The notes below the pieces were generated by a model. The model was not told where the DNA came from. It was given only the letters and a program-made list of their open reading frames with translations, and ran no database searches. A DNA stretch of 10,738 bases, from positions 1-10,738 of the forward strand of contig JAEYPA010000011.1 in assembly GCA_023411225.1 (NCBI GenBank), read 5' to 3'. The position numbers and the translations under genes are program-made. This document shows, in pieces, positions 1 to 6,238 of the stretch. Each line of letters opens with the position of its first letter. The stretch's first letter is position 1. Source of the stretch: Bacillota bacterium (GTDB lineage Bacteria > Bacillota > Clostridia > Lachnospirales > Lachnospiraceae).

Positions 1-1
1 T

Positions 2-124
2 ATTTTGTTTGGAGAAGGCAAGGGTTCAGGTGCTGCGATTATGATGTTTGTATTAGGAATAATGGGTGCAATTATATGTTTATTTTATGGAATAATATTA
101 AATAAATATCAGTATAAAGACTAA
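2..124 (+). CDS. C-terminal fragment of a membrane transporter (probably MFS)
   Basis: The window opens inside a reading frame that runs to a TAA at 122-124 and gives the last 40 residues of a protein. The visible part has a glycine-rich turn (FGEGKGSGAA) followed by one hydrophobic helix (roughly IMMFVLGIMGAIICLFYGII) and a short polar tail ending YQYKD. A glycine-rich extracellular loop leading into a final transmembrane helix and a short cytoplasmic tail is the usual ending of the macrolide-efflux-like MFS permeases common in Clostridia. The family call rests on this short tail only, and another polytopic permease is possible. The start lies outside the window. The next gene is 321 bp away and has its own promoter, so the two are probably not co-transcribed. 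Confidence 0.6.
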   Translation: MLFGEGKGSGAAIMMFVLGIMGAIICLFYGIILNKYQYKD

Positions 125-445
125 TAGTATGAGAGTAGTGCACATACTCCTTAACAATTTGTCTGGCAGAAGAATTTCTTTTGTTTCTTGGTGTAACAGA
201 TAATATATTATAATAAAAATCTACAGTTCATCATTGCATGAAGAACAAAGAGTATATTATGGATGCTTATGGACATAGGAATCAAGGCTGTGAATGCTGT
301 GATTGATTTTACACTCTGGTATTGGCTCTTAGGCAGTGTGTAATCTTTGGTTGGAGACCAGGTGCAAGAAGGGGAAAACTTGAATTTATTTGCCTGGATG
401 TATATAATAATTATAAACTTACACATAAGATAAAGGAGGCGCCTC
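125..445. other. Intergenic region between transporter and kinase operon
   Basis: This 321-bp AT-rich stretch contains no gene I can support. A weak imperfect inverted repeat (GAGTA...TACTC near 132-150) follows the transporter stop but has no U-run, so I do not call a terminator. A 26-codon ORF (263-343) lacks a ribosome binding site. The downstream end carries the promoter and Shine-Dalgarno sequence of the kinase gene, listed separately. Confidence 0.6.
380..408 (+). promoter_or_regulatory. Sigma-A-type promoter of the two-component operon
   Basis: A TTGAAT hexamer (380-385, 4/6 match to the -35 consensus) is followed by a 17-bp spacer and a perfect TATAAT (403-408). Initiation would fall near 415, giving a leader of about 30 nt ending in the Shine-Dalgarno sequence AAAGGAGG (432-439), six bases before the ATG at 446. 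Position, spacing and the perfect -10 make this the best promoter in the window. Confidence 0.7.
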
Positions 446-1714
446 ATGCCTACAGGTTCCTATATTCACATTTTCTCAGTATTTATTCTGACAATTATGC
501 TCGTCAGTAATCTTTTAGATCCCGATAAAAATTCCAAACAGAATAAGCTGATGTCAATGATGCTTCTCATGGATATCCTACTGTGTCTCATATGCGCAGC
601 AATGGGTGGGCTGGCAGGAAAATCAGAGCTTTCTTGGCTAATGAAACTGTTAGCACCCGGCTTGTGTCTCTCATCACTAATTCTTTTCTTGTTTTGCCGT
701 TATATTCGTGCAGCTTTAGAAGACCCGACGATAATTCCAAAATGGATTCAATACGGTATTCCGACTATGTGTTTGCTCAGCGGTCTCGGATACCTCTTGT
801 CTTTTTTCTTTCCATGTTTTTTCTTTATTGAGAATGCAACATACCAGTTAGGGCCTTTTTGGTTTGTGGACTTTGTACTGGCACTGAACATTTATTGCCA
901 GCTGGCTTATCTGCTTTTCCTTGTAAGAAAGCAGTTGACAGGCGGCGAATTGGTGGTGCTATCCATTTATGTGGCTTTCCCTGCTGCAGCACTTTTGGTG
1001 CAACTTATTACAGGTTTTGATATTATTCAGTATACGACAACTCTTCTCATGTGCATCGTGTATATCTCTTTTCATGCACAGCGAAGCAAACGTCTTGCCA
1101 TTCTGGAAAAGGAACTGACTGATGCGTTGGTGAAGCTTATGGTATCACAGATACAGCCACATTTTATCAACAATACGCTTTATAACATCAAGGCACTATG
1201 TGAGACTAACCCAGAGACTGCAGCTGAGTTGGTAGACAACTTTGCACAATATCTACGAGGTAATCTGAACTATATGAATACAAAAGGTGTTGTTCCATTC
1301 GCAGAGGAAGTAAAACACTTAAAATATTATCTTGCCATAGAACAGGAGCGGTTTGAGGGTATCTATGTTGTATGGCAGTTGAAGACCATGGATTTTACTA
1401 TCCCACCGCTGACGCTCCAGCCACTTGTCGAAAATGCCATTAAATATGGCCTGCGACAAAAAGAAGAAGGTGGAACGATTACAGTCACATCAATGGACGC
1501 AGATAGTTCTGTTGTCCTGTTGATAATCGATGATGGTGTTGGTTTTGATACGTCTGAGGCACTCTCCGAGGATCGAGTACATATCGGGATTGCAAATACT
1601 CGGGAAAGAATTGAAAAAATGTGTGGTGGCACTCTGGAAGTGGAAAGCACTCCCGGAATTGGCACCGCCATTACTATAACAATTCCAAAATCCTGGGAGG
1701 TGAACAAAAGATGA
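446..1714 (+). CDS. LytS-like membrane sensor histidine kinase
   Basis: The protein has 422 residues. Residues 1-210 are strongly hydrophobic with about seven predicted membrane segments (near 5-23, 36-54, 66-84, 105-127, 138-160, 168-188, 193-209) and no large extracellular domain. A short linker helix leads into a His_kinase (LytS/YehU-type) H-box, SQIQPHFINNTLYN, with His239 as the expected phospho-acceptor. The GHKL ATPase domain follows: N-box PLVENAIKYG (326-335), G1 DDGVGF (362-367), G2 HIGIANTRERI (379-389) and a C-terminal GIGTAITITIP strand. All key residues appear present. The start is fixed by the AAAGGAGG site six bases upstream. The TGA stop overlaps the regulator's ATG (ATGA, 1711-1714), implying translational coupling. 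Family members autophosphorylate and pass phosphate to a partner receiver. The signal is unknown; the 7-TM sensor suggests a lipophilic or membrane-derived ligand, or an envelope cue (inference). Confidence 0.93.
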   Translation: MPTGSYIHIFSVFILTIMLVSNLLDPDKNSKQNKLMSMMLLMDILLCLICAAMGGLAGKSELSWLMKLLAPGLCLSSLILFLFCRYIRAALEDPTIIPKWIQYGIPTMCLLSGLGYLLSFFFPCFFFIENATYQLGPFWFVDFVLALNIYCQLAYLLFLVRKQLTGGELVVLSIYVAFPAAALLVQLITGFDIIQYTTTLLMCIVYISFHAQRSKRLAILEKELTDALVKLMVSQIQPHFINNTLYNIKALCETNPETAAELVDNFAQYLRGNLNYMNTKGVVPFAEEVKHLKYYLAIEQERFEGIYVVWQLKTMDFTIPPLTLQPLVENAIKYGLRQKEEGGTITVTSMDADSSVVLLIIDDGVGFDTSEALSEDRVHIGIANTRERIEKMCGGTLEVESTPGIGTAITITIPKSWEVNKR

Positions 1715-2493
1715 AGGTTTTATGCGTAGATGATGAGAGAAATATTTTGGAATATCATGTAAGGAGACTTAAGGAAATTGAAACTGTTGAAGAAGTTTTT
1801 GCTTTCGGTAAGTCCAAGGATGCGATTGCCTTTGCCAGAGAAAACTCGGTAGATGTTGCGCTGTTGGATATTTCCATGCCTATCATAGATGGCATCACGA
1901 TGGCAAAAGCATTGAAAAAGTTACTGCCCGAAATCAGCATCATTTTTGTTACTGGCTATTCCGAATATAAAAAGCAGGCGACAGACATGGGTTGTTCAGG
2001 CTATTTGATGAAACCGGCATCCGCACAGGAGATCCGCAAGGAATTAGACTTTGTCATGCATAAGCATGCGCCTCAGACATCGGAACGAATGCGGGTGCAG
2101 TGTTTTGGCGATTTCGATGTTTTTGTGGATGGCAAACCGGTACCATTCAAGCTTTCCAAATCAAAGGAGCTGTTAGCCTATCTGATTGACCGCAAGGGTA
2201 GTCGTGCCTCATCCGGCGAAATTTGCGCCGTACTGTGGGAGGACACTGAGAACGAAGAAAAGGAAAAGGCATATTTTAGACGCTGTTGGCTTGAGTTAAA
2301 GGAGTCTCTTGATGCAGTAGGGATGGGAAATGTTCTAGTAAAAAGCTGGAACAGTTATGCTGTTGACCCTGCCGCGTTTTGGTGCGACGTGTACGCCTTT
2401 GAAAAGGGAGATTTAGAAGCCATCAATTCTTTTCATGGTGAATACATGATGCAATATAGCTGGGGTGAGATGAGGGTAGCTGATTTTTATTAA
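1711..2493 (+). CDS. Response regulator with REC and SARP/BTAD-like output domain
   Basis: The protein has 260 residues. The N-terminal receiver (about 1-118) has the full active-site set: acidic pocket Asp7/Asp8, phospho-acceptor Asp53 in LLDISMP, switch Thr81 and conserved Lys101 in LMKP. Residues about 127-219 (from MRVQCFGDFDVFVDG) form an OmpR-like winged helix as in SARP regulators, ending in NSYAVDPAAFWCDVYAFE, the usual entry into a BTAD helical domain. Here that domain is reduced to a short tail with YMMQYSWGEM. It is therefore a DNA-binding activator candidate rather than a LytTR protein, although its kinase is LytS-like; this combination occurs in Clostridia. I chose the ATG at 1711, overlapping the kinase stop, with GGGAGG at 1695-1700 as ribosome binding site. 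The open frame extends upstream to 1621, but that start lies inside the kinase gene. Targets are unknown; its own operon and the nagZ unit are candidates by position. Confidence 0.92.
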   Translation: MKVLCVDDERNILEYHVRRLKEIETVEEVFAFGKSKDAIAFARENSVDVALLDISMPIIDGITMAKALKKLLPEISIIFVTGYSEYKKQATDMGCSGYLMKPASAQEIRKELDFVMHKHAPQTSERMRVQCFGDFDVFVDGKPVPFKLSKSKELLAYLIDRKGSRASSGEICAVLWEDTENEEKEKAYFRRCWLELKESLDAVGMGNVLVKSWNSYAVDPAAFWCDVYAFEKGDLEAINSFHGEYMMQYSWGEMRVADFY

Positions 2494-2512
2494 TATTAAG
2501 TACATATAGTGC

Positions 2513-2547
2513 AAAAGGCCGTTTGTTACCGATAGACGGCCTTTTTT
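2513..2547 (+). terminator. Rho-independent terminator after the two-component operon
   Basis: Perfect 10-bp arms AAAAGGCCGT (2513-2522) and ACGGCCTTTT (2536-2545) are extended by wobble and A-T pairs towards a loop of about 7 nt, and the 3' arm runs into a T6 tract (2542-2547). It lies 20 bp past the regulator stop and separates the kinase/regulator transcript from the receiver-nagZ unit. The flanking A-run and U-run could allow some activity on the opposite strand, but no convergent gene is present. Confidence 0.9.
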
Positions 2548-2555
2548 CTGTGTAT

Positions 2556-2601
2556 ATCACTCACACTTTATTCACGCATCACTTGTTACAATACATATAA
2601 A
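2556..2601 (+). promoter_or_regulatory. Candidate activator-type promoter with TCAC direct repeats
   Basis: Seen: TCAC occurs at 2557, 2561, 2572 and 2579. The 2561/2572 pair is 11 bp apart, and ATCACT at 2556 and 2578 is 22 bp apart. A TATAAA hexamer at 2596-2601 (5/6 to the -10 consensus) has only a poor -35 (TTCACG, 2571-2576) at a long 19-bp spacer. Known: SARP-type regulators bind direct repeats with 11-bp periodicity overlapping weak -35 regions. Inferred: this could be the site through which the upstream regulator controls the receiver-nagZ unit. Short AT-rich repeats can arise by chance, so confidence is low. Confidence 0.3.
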
Positions 2602-2649
2602 TACAAATTGCATAGCAAATCCACTGTGAAATAGGCAAGGAGTGATTAG

Positions 2650-2922
2650 ATGAGAATCTGTGTTCTTGACCCAAACAGGAAAACACATGATGCGGTCATC
2701 CGAAAAGTTAAGCAGAGGCATCCAGATGATGAAGTTAGCGGGTTTACAGATTTTTTTACAGCATGGAAATATATCGTCTTATATAAGCCAGAGGTGCTTT
2801 ACACAAAAATGGAGGTCACTTATAAAACCGGTTATGAAATTGCTGCGCTGATAAAGGAAAACAATTATAAAATTCAGATTATATTCATTTCTGGCGACGG
2901 TCAAATGTTTTTAAGTTCCTAA
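2650..2922 (+). CDS. Short degenerate receiver-domain (REC-like) protein, possibly frameshifted
   Basis: The protein has 90 residues. The opening MRICVLDPN matches receiver beta-1 with a single pocket acidic residue (Asp7). PEVLYTKMEV (47-56) lies where the beta-3 phospho-acceptor should be, and by alignment to the neighbouring regulator the Asp is replaced by Lys53. KTGYEIAALIK (59-69) corresponds to the loop and alpha-3, and IIFISGDGQ (77-85) to beta-4 with switch Ser81. The frame stops just after beta-4, so alpha-4, beta-5, the conserved Lys and any output domain are absent. It cannot be phosphorylated in the usual way. A proper ribosome binding site (AAGGAG, 2637-2642) precedes the ATG and nagZ starts 30 bp after the stop, suggesting one transcript. 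A one-base change at the T5 run (2908-2912) would continue the frame as FKFLNAMIHTGGR to 2951, two bases before nagZ, so a recent frameshift is possible. It is either a pseudo-receiver partner or a decaying regulator. Confidence 0.6.
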   Translation: MRICVLDPNRKTHDAVIRKVKQRHPDDEVSGFTDFFTAWKYIVLYKPEVLYTKMEVTYKTGYEIAALIKENNYKIQIIFISGDGQMFLSS

Positions 2923-2952
2923 ATGCAATGATTCACACAGGAGGTAGATAAA

Positions 2953-4833
2953 ATGAAATTATTAATGAAGCGTGGGCTGGCCATTTCCCTAATTATTGTT
3001 CTAGTGTTAGTCTGCGGCCTCTGTTTGTACTTTACTCCGACACTTCGTATCAATCAAATTGTTTCAAAAATGAGTCTTGAGCAAAAACTGGCGCAGATGA
3101 TGATGATTAGTATACGTAGCTTTGATGAAGATCCTAATGTGGAGGAGAAAACTCCTGTCACTGAGCTACCGGAGAAATTAAAAGACACTATTGCCAAATA
3201 TGACTTAGGCGGTGTAATCTTGTTCAGAGAAAACTGCGCCGGTACAGAGCAGACACTACGCCTAACCGATGATTTGCAGAAAGCGATTCTGTCTAAAAAC
3301 AGCGTTACACAAATTCCATTGCTGATTGCCACTGATCAGGAAGGCGGAAGTGTTGTTCGGTTACAAACAGGAACTTCATTGCCGGGGAATATGGCGCTTG
3401 CTGCTACAGGTGATGCCAATAATGCAAATGTTGCTGCTCAGATTATTGGTAAGGAGTTAAAAGTCCTGGGGATTAATACAAACTTTGGCCCAGATATAGA
3501 TGTGAACAACAATCCTGCCAATCCAGTTATCGGTATTCGTTCTTTCTCTGAAGATCCGAAGGAAGTGGCAGAGTATTCAACAGAATATTTGAAAGGTCTA
3601 CATAGTACGGGGACAATTTCTACAATAAAACACTTTCCAGGTCATGGTGACACTGAGACCGATTCCCACAGTGGACTTCCATCTATTTCTAAAACTTATG
3701 ATCAACTGACTGAGTTAGAGCTGGTTCCCTTTAAGGCGGCAATAGAGGCTGGTACAGAGATTGTTATGACTGCTCATATTCAATATCCGCTCATCGAAAG
3801 GGAGACTTACACATCCTGTGAGACAGGAGAGGAAATCACGCTTCCAGCTACCCTCTCCAAAACCTTTATCACGGATATCCTTCGCGGCGAATTAGGTTTT
3901 GACGGCGTTGTCGTTACCGATGACATGGAGATGGATGCTATCACAAAGAATTTTGAAAGAATTGATGCGGCCAAACTGGCTATTAATGCCGGTGTAGATA
4001 TTATACTAGAGCCGGTTGGGGTTACAAGTCCTGAGGGAATTGAGGAACTGGGTGAATATATTGATACCCTTGCAGAATTAGTAAGAAGTGGTGAGATATC
4101 CGAAGAAAACATTAATACCTCAGTGAAGCGCATTCTTATGATGAAGGCAAAAAACGGGCTTTACAACTATGAATCAGATGATGTAGAGAGCAGAGTGGAT
4201 AATGCCAAAGCTATCGTTGGTTGCAAATCACATCATGATATCGAGTGGTCACTGGCAAAATCTGCGGTCACATCTGTGGCAGATAAAGATACCTTCCCAA
4301 TTAAGGCAGATGGCAAGGACAGTGTGTTGCTTCTGTGTCCTTATGAAAACGAGACTCTGCTCATGAAGTACGGAATTAACAAGCTTGTGGAGGACCATAT
4401 CCTAACCTCTGATGAGGTAGTGTCAGACATTAGTGTCTATCAAGATAAGACAGTAGAGGATTTTAAAAAACAGATAGATAAAGTGGAATATATTATTGCC
4501 GTTTCTGAGATTTATAGTGAGGCTGCTATGAATCCGGAAAATGAAAGTTCTTGGCAGGTGCGTTTCCTTGACGAGTTAATTGATATCTGTAATACTAAAA
4601 GGAAGAAAGTAATCATCATTAGTGCCGCATTACCCTACGATGCAAATAGATACCCGGAGGCAGATGGCGTTCTGGTAGTATACGGTGATAGAGGCATGAA
4701 TGAACTTCCAACAGCGTTTGATGGAGAAACGCGTACATATGGCGTAAACATTGCAGCTGGGGTCTATGGCGCCTTTAGTGGAGAAGCAGATGGTGTGCTG
4801 CCGGTCACTGTTCCCCAACAATACAAGAATTAA
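2953..4833 (+). CDS. nagZ: Membrane-anchored GH3 beta-N-acetylhexosaminidase (NagZ/YbbD type)
   Basis: The protein has 626 residues, close to the two-domain B. subtilis NagZ (YbbD). An N-terminal hydrophobic segment (about 8-28) directs export. It has cysteines at 21 and 24 but no good lipobox (VLVC), so a membrane anchor is more likely than a lipoprotein. The GH3 TIM-barrel carries LIATDQEGG (124-132), NFGPDIDVN (177-185) and the NagZ signature KHFPGHGDTETDSH (226-239), whose Asp237-Ser-His239 matches the general acid/base dyad. The nucleophile is expected at Asp323 in GVVVTDDMEM. A C-terminal alpha/beta domain of about 200 residues follows. Family enzymes remove terminal beta-GlcNAc from muropeptides or other glycans, retaining configuration through a glycosyl-enzyme intermediate; here it would act outside the membrane on wall fragments. 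The start is set by AGGAGGT (2939-2945), seven bases upstream. It follows the receiver stub closely. No clear terminator was found after it. Exact substrate is unproven. Confidence 0.93.
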   Translation: MKLLMKRGLAISLIIVLVLVCGLCLYFTPTLRINQIVSKMSLEQKLAQMMMISIRSFDEDPNVEEKTPVTELPEKLKDTIAKYDLGGVILFRENCAGTEQTLRLTDDLQKAILSKNSVTQIPLLIATDQEGGSVVRLQTGTSLPGNMALAATGDANNANVAAQIIGKELKVLGINTNFGPDIDVNNNPANPVIGIRSFSEDPKEVAEYSTEYLKGLHSTGTISTIKHFPGHGDTETDSHSGLPSISKTYDQLTELELVPFKAAIEAGTEIVMTAHIQYPLIERETYTSCETGEEITLPATLSKTFITDILRGELGFDGVVVTDDMEMDAITKNFERIDAAKLAINAGVDIILEPVGVTSPEGIEELGEYIDTLAELVRSGEISEENINTSVKRILMMKAKNGLYNYESDDVESRVDNAKAIVGCKSHHDIEWSLAKSAVTSVADKDTFPIKADGKDSVLLLCPYENETLLMKYGINKLVEDHILTSDEVVSDISVYQDKTVEDFKKQIDKVEYIIAVSEIYSEAAMNPENESSWQVRFLDELIDICNTKRKKVIIISAALPYDANRYPEADGVLVVYGDRGMNELPTAFDGETRTYGVNIAAGVYGAFSGEADGVLPVTVPQQYKN

Positions 4834-4917
4834 CTTTGGGAATCAATTGAATATACAAGGATGAAAAGCAGAAAAAGGAGACATTTTGTCTGGATTGGCT
4901 AAAATGCTTACAGGTAA

Positions 4918-5034
4918 AATCTCAAACTAGAGAAAATTTATATAGTGGTAACCCAAAAGGTTGAAGTTGGAACTGTTATTAAATTTGCTAGAGTTGCACC
5001 TGCTGTTACATCGAGAGTGGATAAGTTACCATAA
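4918..5034 (+). pseudogene. Possible coding remnant between nagZ and the small membrane protein
   Basis: A 38-codon open stretch, bounded upstream by a TAA at 4915-4917 and ending at TAA 5032-5034, reads as protein-like sequence including VEVGTVIKFARVAPAV. It has no credible start or ribosome binding site. A second short frame just upstream (TTG at 4886 preceded by AAAAAGGAG, reading SGLAKMLTGKISN) is out of phase with it. Together they look like the broken end of a lost gene. The fragment faintly recalls the C-terminal ends of secreted toxin domains, but it is too short to assign. Confidence 0.25.
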
Positions 5035-5040
5035 TATTAA

Positions 5041-5055
5041 TTATCTGGGAGATAA
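5041..5055 (+). other. Small perfect hairpin in the leader of the 5076 gene
   Basis: TTATCT-GGG-AGATAA forms a 6-bp perfect stem with a 3-nt loop, ending 9 bases before the GGAGGT ribosome binding site at 5065-5070. There is no T-run after it, so it is not a terminator. It could influence transcript stability or translation, or be chance in AT-rich DNA. Confidence 0.3.
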
Positions 5056-5075
5056 CAACTTTATGGAGGTGTAAT

Positions 5076-5585
5076 TTGGGGAAAAGGAAGACAAGAATTA
5101 TTACTGTTTGTGTGTCACTTTTTGTTATTATTGCTATAACTTTTGGATTAATGTACTGGGCAATTGATAAGTTGACACCATTAGATAAAGATAGAGCAGA
5201 AAGATATTTTAATAGAGACAAAGAAGACATCCTGCTTGTTACACAGTATTTTGTTAATTCAGGGTATTCCAATATTCTGATTCATGATGCAAACGGAAAT
5301 ATATCTATAGGATACAATAGTTTAATGATTACTGATGAAACAGTTAAAAAAGCAGTGAATAACCTTATTGACAAAAGAGGATATATCAGTATGGAAAGAA
5401 CCGATAATACAATTAGTTTTGCAATGTGGTGTAGACTATCAGATGTTAGCAGAGGAATTGCTTATTCCATTGATAAAGAACACGAACCTACATTGGAGTA
5501 TCTTACTGAACTGGAACCACTAGAGGAAGACGGCTGGTATTACTATGAAGATGATTATAATGAATGGCGAGTTCGGTATAAATAA
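5076..5585 (+). CDS. Small membrane-anchored protein of unknown function, immunity-like
   Basis: The protein has 169 residues starting at TTG, chosen because GGAGGT (5065-5070) sits five bases upstream and no better start lies near. It has a basic N-terminus, one hydrophobic segment (about 6-28), then a soluble domain of about 140 residues rich in acidic and aromatic residues. Recognisable stretches are VTQYFVNSGYSNILI (55-69), the middle NTISFAMWCRLSDVSRGIAYSI (111-132) and the ending GWYYYEDDYNEWRVRYK (153-169). It resembles single-TM hypothetical proteins that I recall as common, often duplicated, in Lachnospiraceae and sometimes near polymorphic toxin loci; that recollection could not be checked here. 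No catalytic motif is visible. Gene fragments on both sides suggest it survives from a larger accessory cassette, so an orphan immunity protein is a hypothesis only. The topology (cytoplasmic N-terminus, outside-facing domain) is inferred from the positive N-terminal charge. Confidence 0.75.
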   Translation: MGKRKTRIITVCVSLFVIIAITFGLMYWAIDKLTPLDKDRAERYFNRDKEDILLVTQYFVNSGYSNILIHDANGNISIGYNSLMITDETVKKAVNNLIDKRGYISMERTDNTISFAMWCRLSDVSRGIAYSIDKEHEPTLEYLTELEPLEEDGWYYYEDDYNEWRVRYK

Positions 5586-5658
5586 AAGTGGTATTGCTCC
5601 ATACGAGCATTCCAAGCCAGAACTTAGAATTTATATTGGCCCCAATGGTGACACCTAG
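5584..5658 (+). pseudogene. Short protein-like remnant after the small membrane protein
   Basis: Immediately after the stop of the small membrane gene, shifted by one frame, 24 codons read SGIAPYEHSKPELRIYIGPN and end at TAG (5656-5658). The composition is more protein-like than expected for a spacer, but there is no start codon or ribosome binding site. It could be the tail of a deleted neighbour gene or a second, eroded gene copy. Chance cannot be excluded. Confidence 0.2.
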
Positions 5659-5679
5659 AATATCTAGTTGGAGCTCTCC

Positions 5680-5880
5680 TTATTCGCTTATTACTGTTTT
5701 AGGTGAGTAACCATTTCTTTTATTATCTGTGGTAATTTCTCCTTTGTTGTACAATCTTCCACTATCTGTGATGGTATCTGTCACCACTTTTATATACTTT
5801 AATTCACCTAAAGTATGCCTCCTTAAGCAGCAACTCAGATTCATATAGGATGTCCAGTTACTTCTCGCCCCTCTTGTCAT
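5680..5880 (-). CDS. Hypothetical 66-residue ORF on the minus strand (doubtful)
   Basis: This is the only minus-strand frame outside the shadow of a larger gene that has both an ATG and a plausible ribosome binding site (GGGGTGA a few bases upstream, about 5884-5890 on the + strand). The product, beginning MTRGARSNWTSYMNL and ending GYSPKTVISE, is polar, has two adjacent cysteines and matches no family I know. It lies in a region with other fragments, so it may be a remnant rather than a functional gene. Its low complexity and lack of neighbours on that strand argue for caution. Confidence 0.2.
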   Translation of the reverse strand: MTRGARSNWTSYMNLSCCLRRHTLGELKYIKVVTDTITDSGRLYNKGEITTDNKRNGYSPKTVISE

Positions 5881-5903
5881 ACTATCACCCCAACAAATTG
5901 TCG

Positions 5904-6002
5904 TTATTTTTCTATATGAGTTTTGTTCCTAACGTGCTTCCCAAAATGTGCAAAGGCAGCAGAAACGAGTAGTATGCAAATAGAGGCCCTTCCATAAGCT
6001 TT
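5904..6002 (-). pseudogene. Minus-strand membrane-peptide-like fragment (doubtful)
   Basis: A stop-to-stop frame of 32 codons on the minus strand reads AYGRASICILLVSAAFAHFG followed by a basic tail. It looks like one transmembrane helix with positively charged flanks. There is no ATG or Shine-Dalgarno sequence. It ends 23 bp before the ATG of the minus-strand 66-residue ORF, so the two may be pieces of one decayed operon. Hydrophobic frames appear by chance in AT-rich DNA. Confidence 0.15.
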
Positions 6003-6142
6003 TTAATAGTAGCAAAAAAGGTTAAATTAACAGAGTATATAAGTGAAATACAGGAAGTTGTATGGCATGTGTATAGAATTGTTAGATAGGATAAAAATAT
6101 TGTTACTTTATTACAACCTACATATGAAAAAGGAGTGGTATT

Positions 6143-6238
6143 ATGAGAAAACCTATGAAAAGAAGATTGCTTGCAATCATGCTTACAGTAGCTATGGTAT
6201 TTACGATGGTACCATTAAAGAGTATGCCAGCGTATGCA
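6143..6238 (+). other. Signal peptide of the large surface protein
   Basis: The first 32 codons encode MRKPMKRRLL, a hydrophobic core (about 9-25) and a signal peptidase I site with AYA at 30-32, cleaved before Val33. The mature protein therefore begins at about 6239. Confidence 0.85.

Larger units (their letters stand above)
5586..6142. other. Long intergenic region with degenerate fragments
   Basis: These 557 bp carry no confident gene. They contain the + strand remnant ending at 5658, two short - strand frames (5680-5880 and 5904-6002) and the leader of the large surface protein. A TATAAG hexamer near 6038-6043 could serve as a -10 box, but I find no convincing -35 at the right distance. 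The ribosome binding site of the next gene is AAGGAG at 6130-6135. No IS ends or long inverted repeats were seen by eye. Confidence 0.6.

Noticed and set aside
132..150. Inverted repeat GAGTA...TACTC as a terminator of the transporter gene
   Set aside because: Only 5 bp of stem and no following T-run.
263..343. 26-codon + strand ORF (MLMDIGIKAVNAVIDF...)
   Set aside because: It looks somewhat like a small membrane peptide, but no Shine-Dalgarno precedes either ATG and there is no supporting context.
208..447. 79-codon minus-strand ORF in the first intergenic region
   Set aside because: Low-complexity product, no ribosome binding site, and it overlaps the + strand promoter and leader of the kinase gene.
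322..510. 62-codon + strand ORF overlapping the kinase start
   Set aside because: No ribosome binding site, it spans the kinase promoter and its 5' end, and its product resembles nothing known; the kinase frame at 446 has a strong Shine-Dalgarno and full family motifs.
1621..1710. Upstream extension of the response regulator to 1621
   Set aside because: The extra 30 residues lie inside the kinase gene and do not fit a receiver N-terminus; the ATG at 1711 has a ribosome binding site and starts directly at beta-1.
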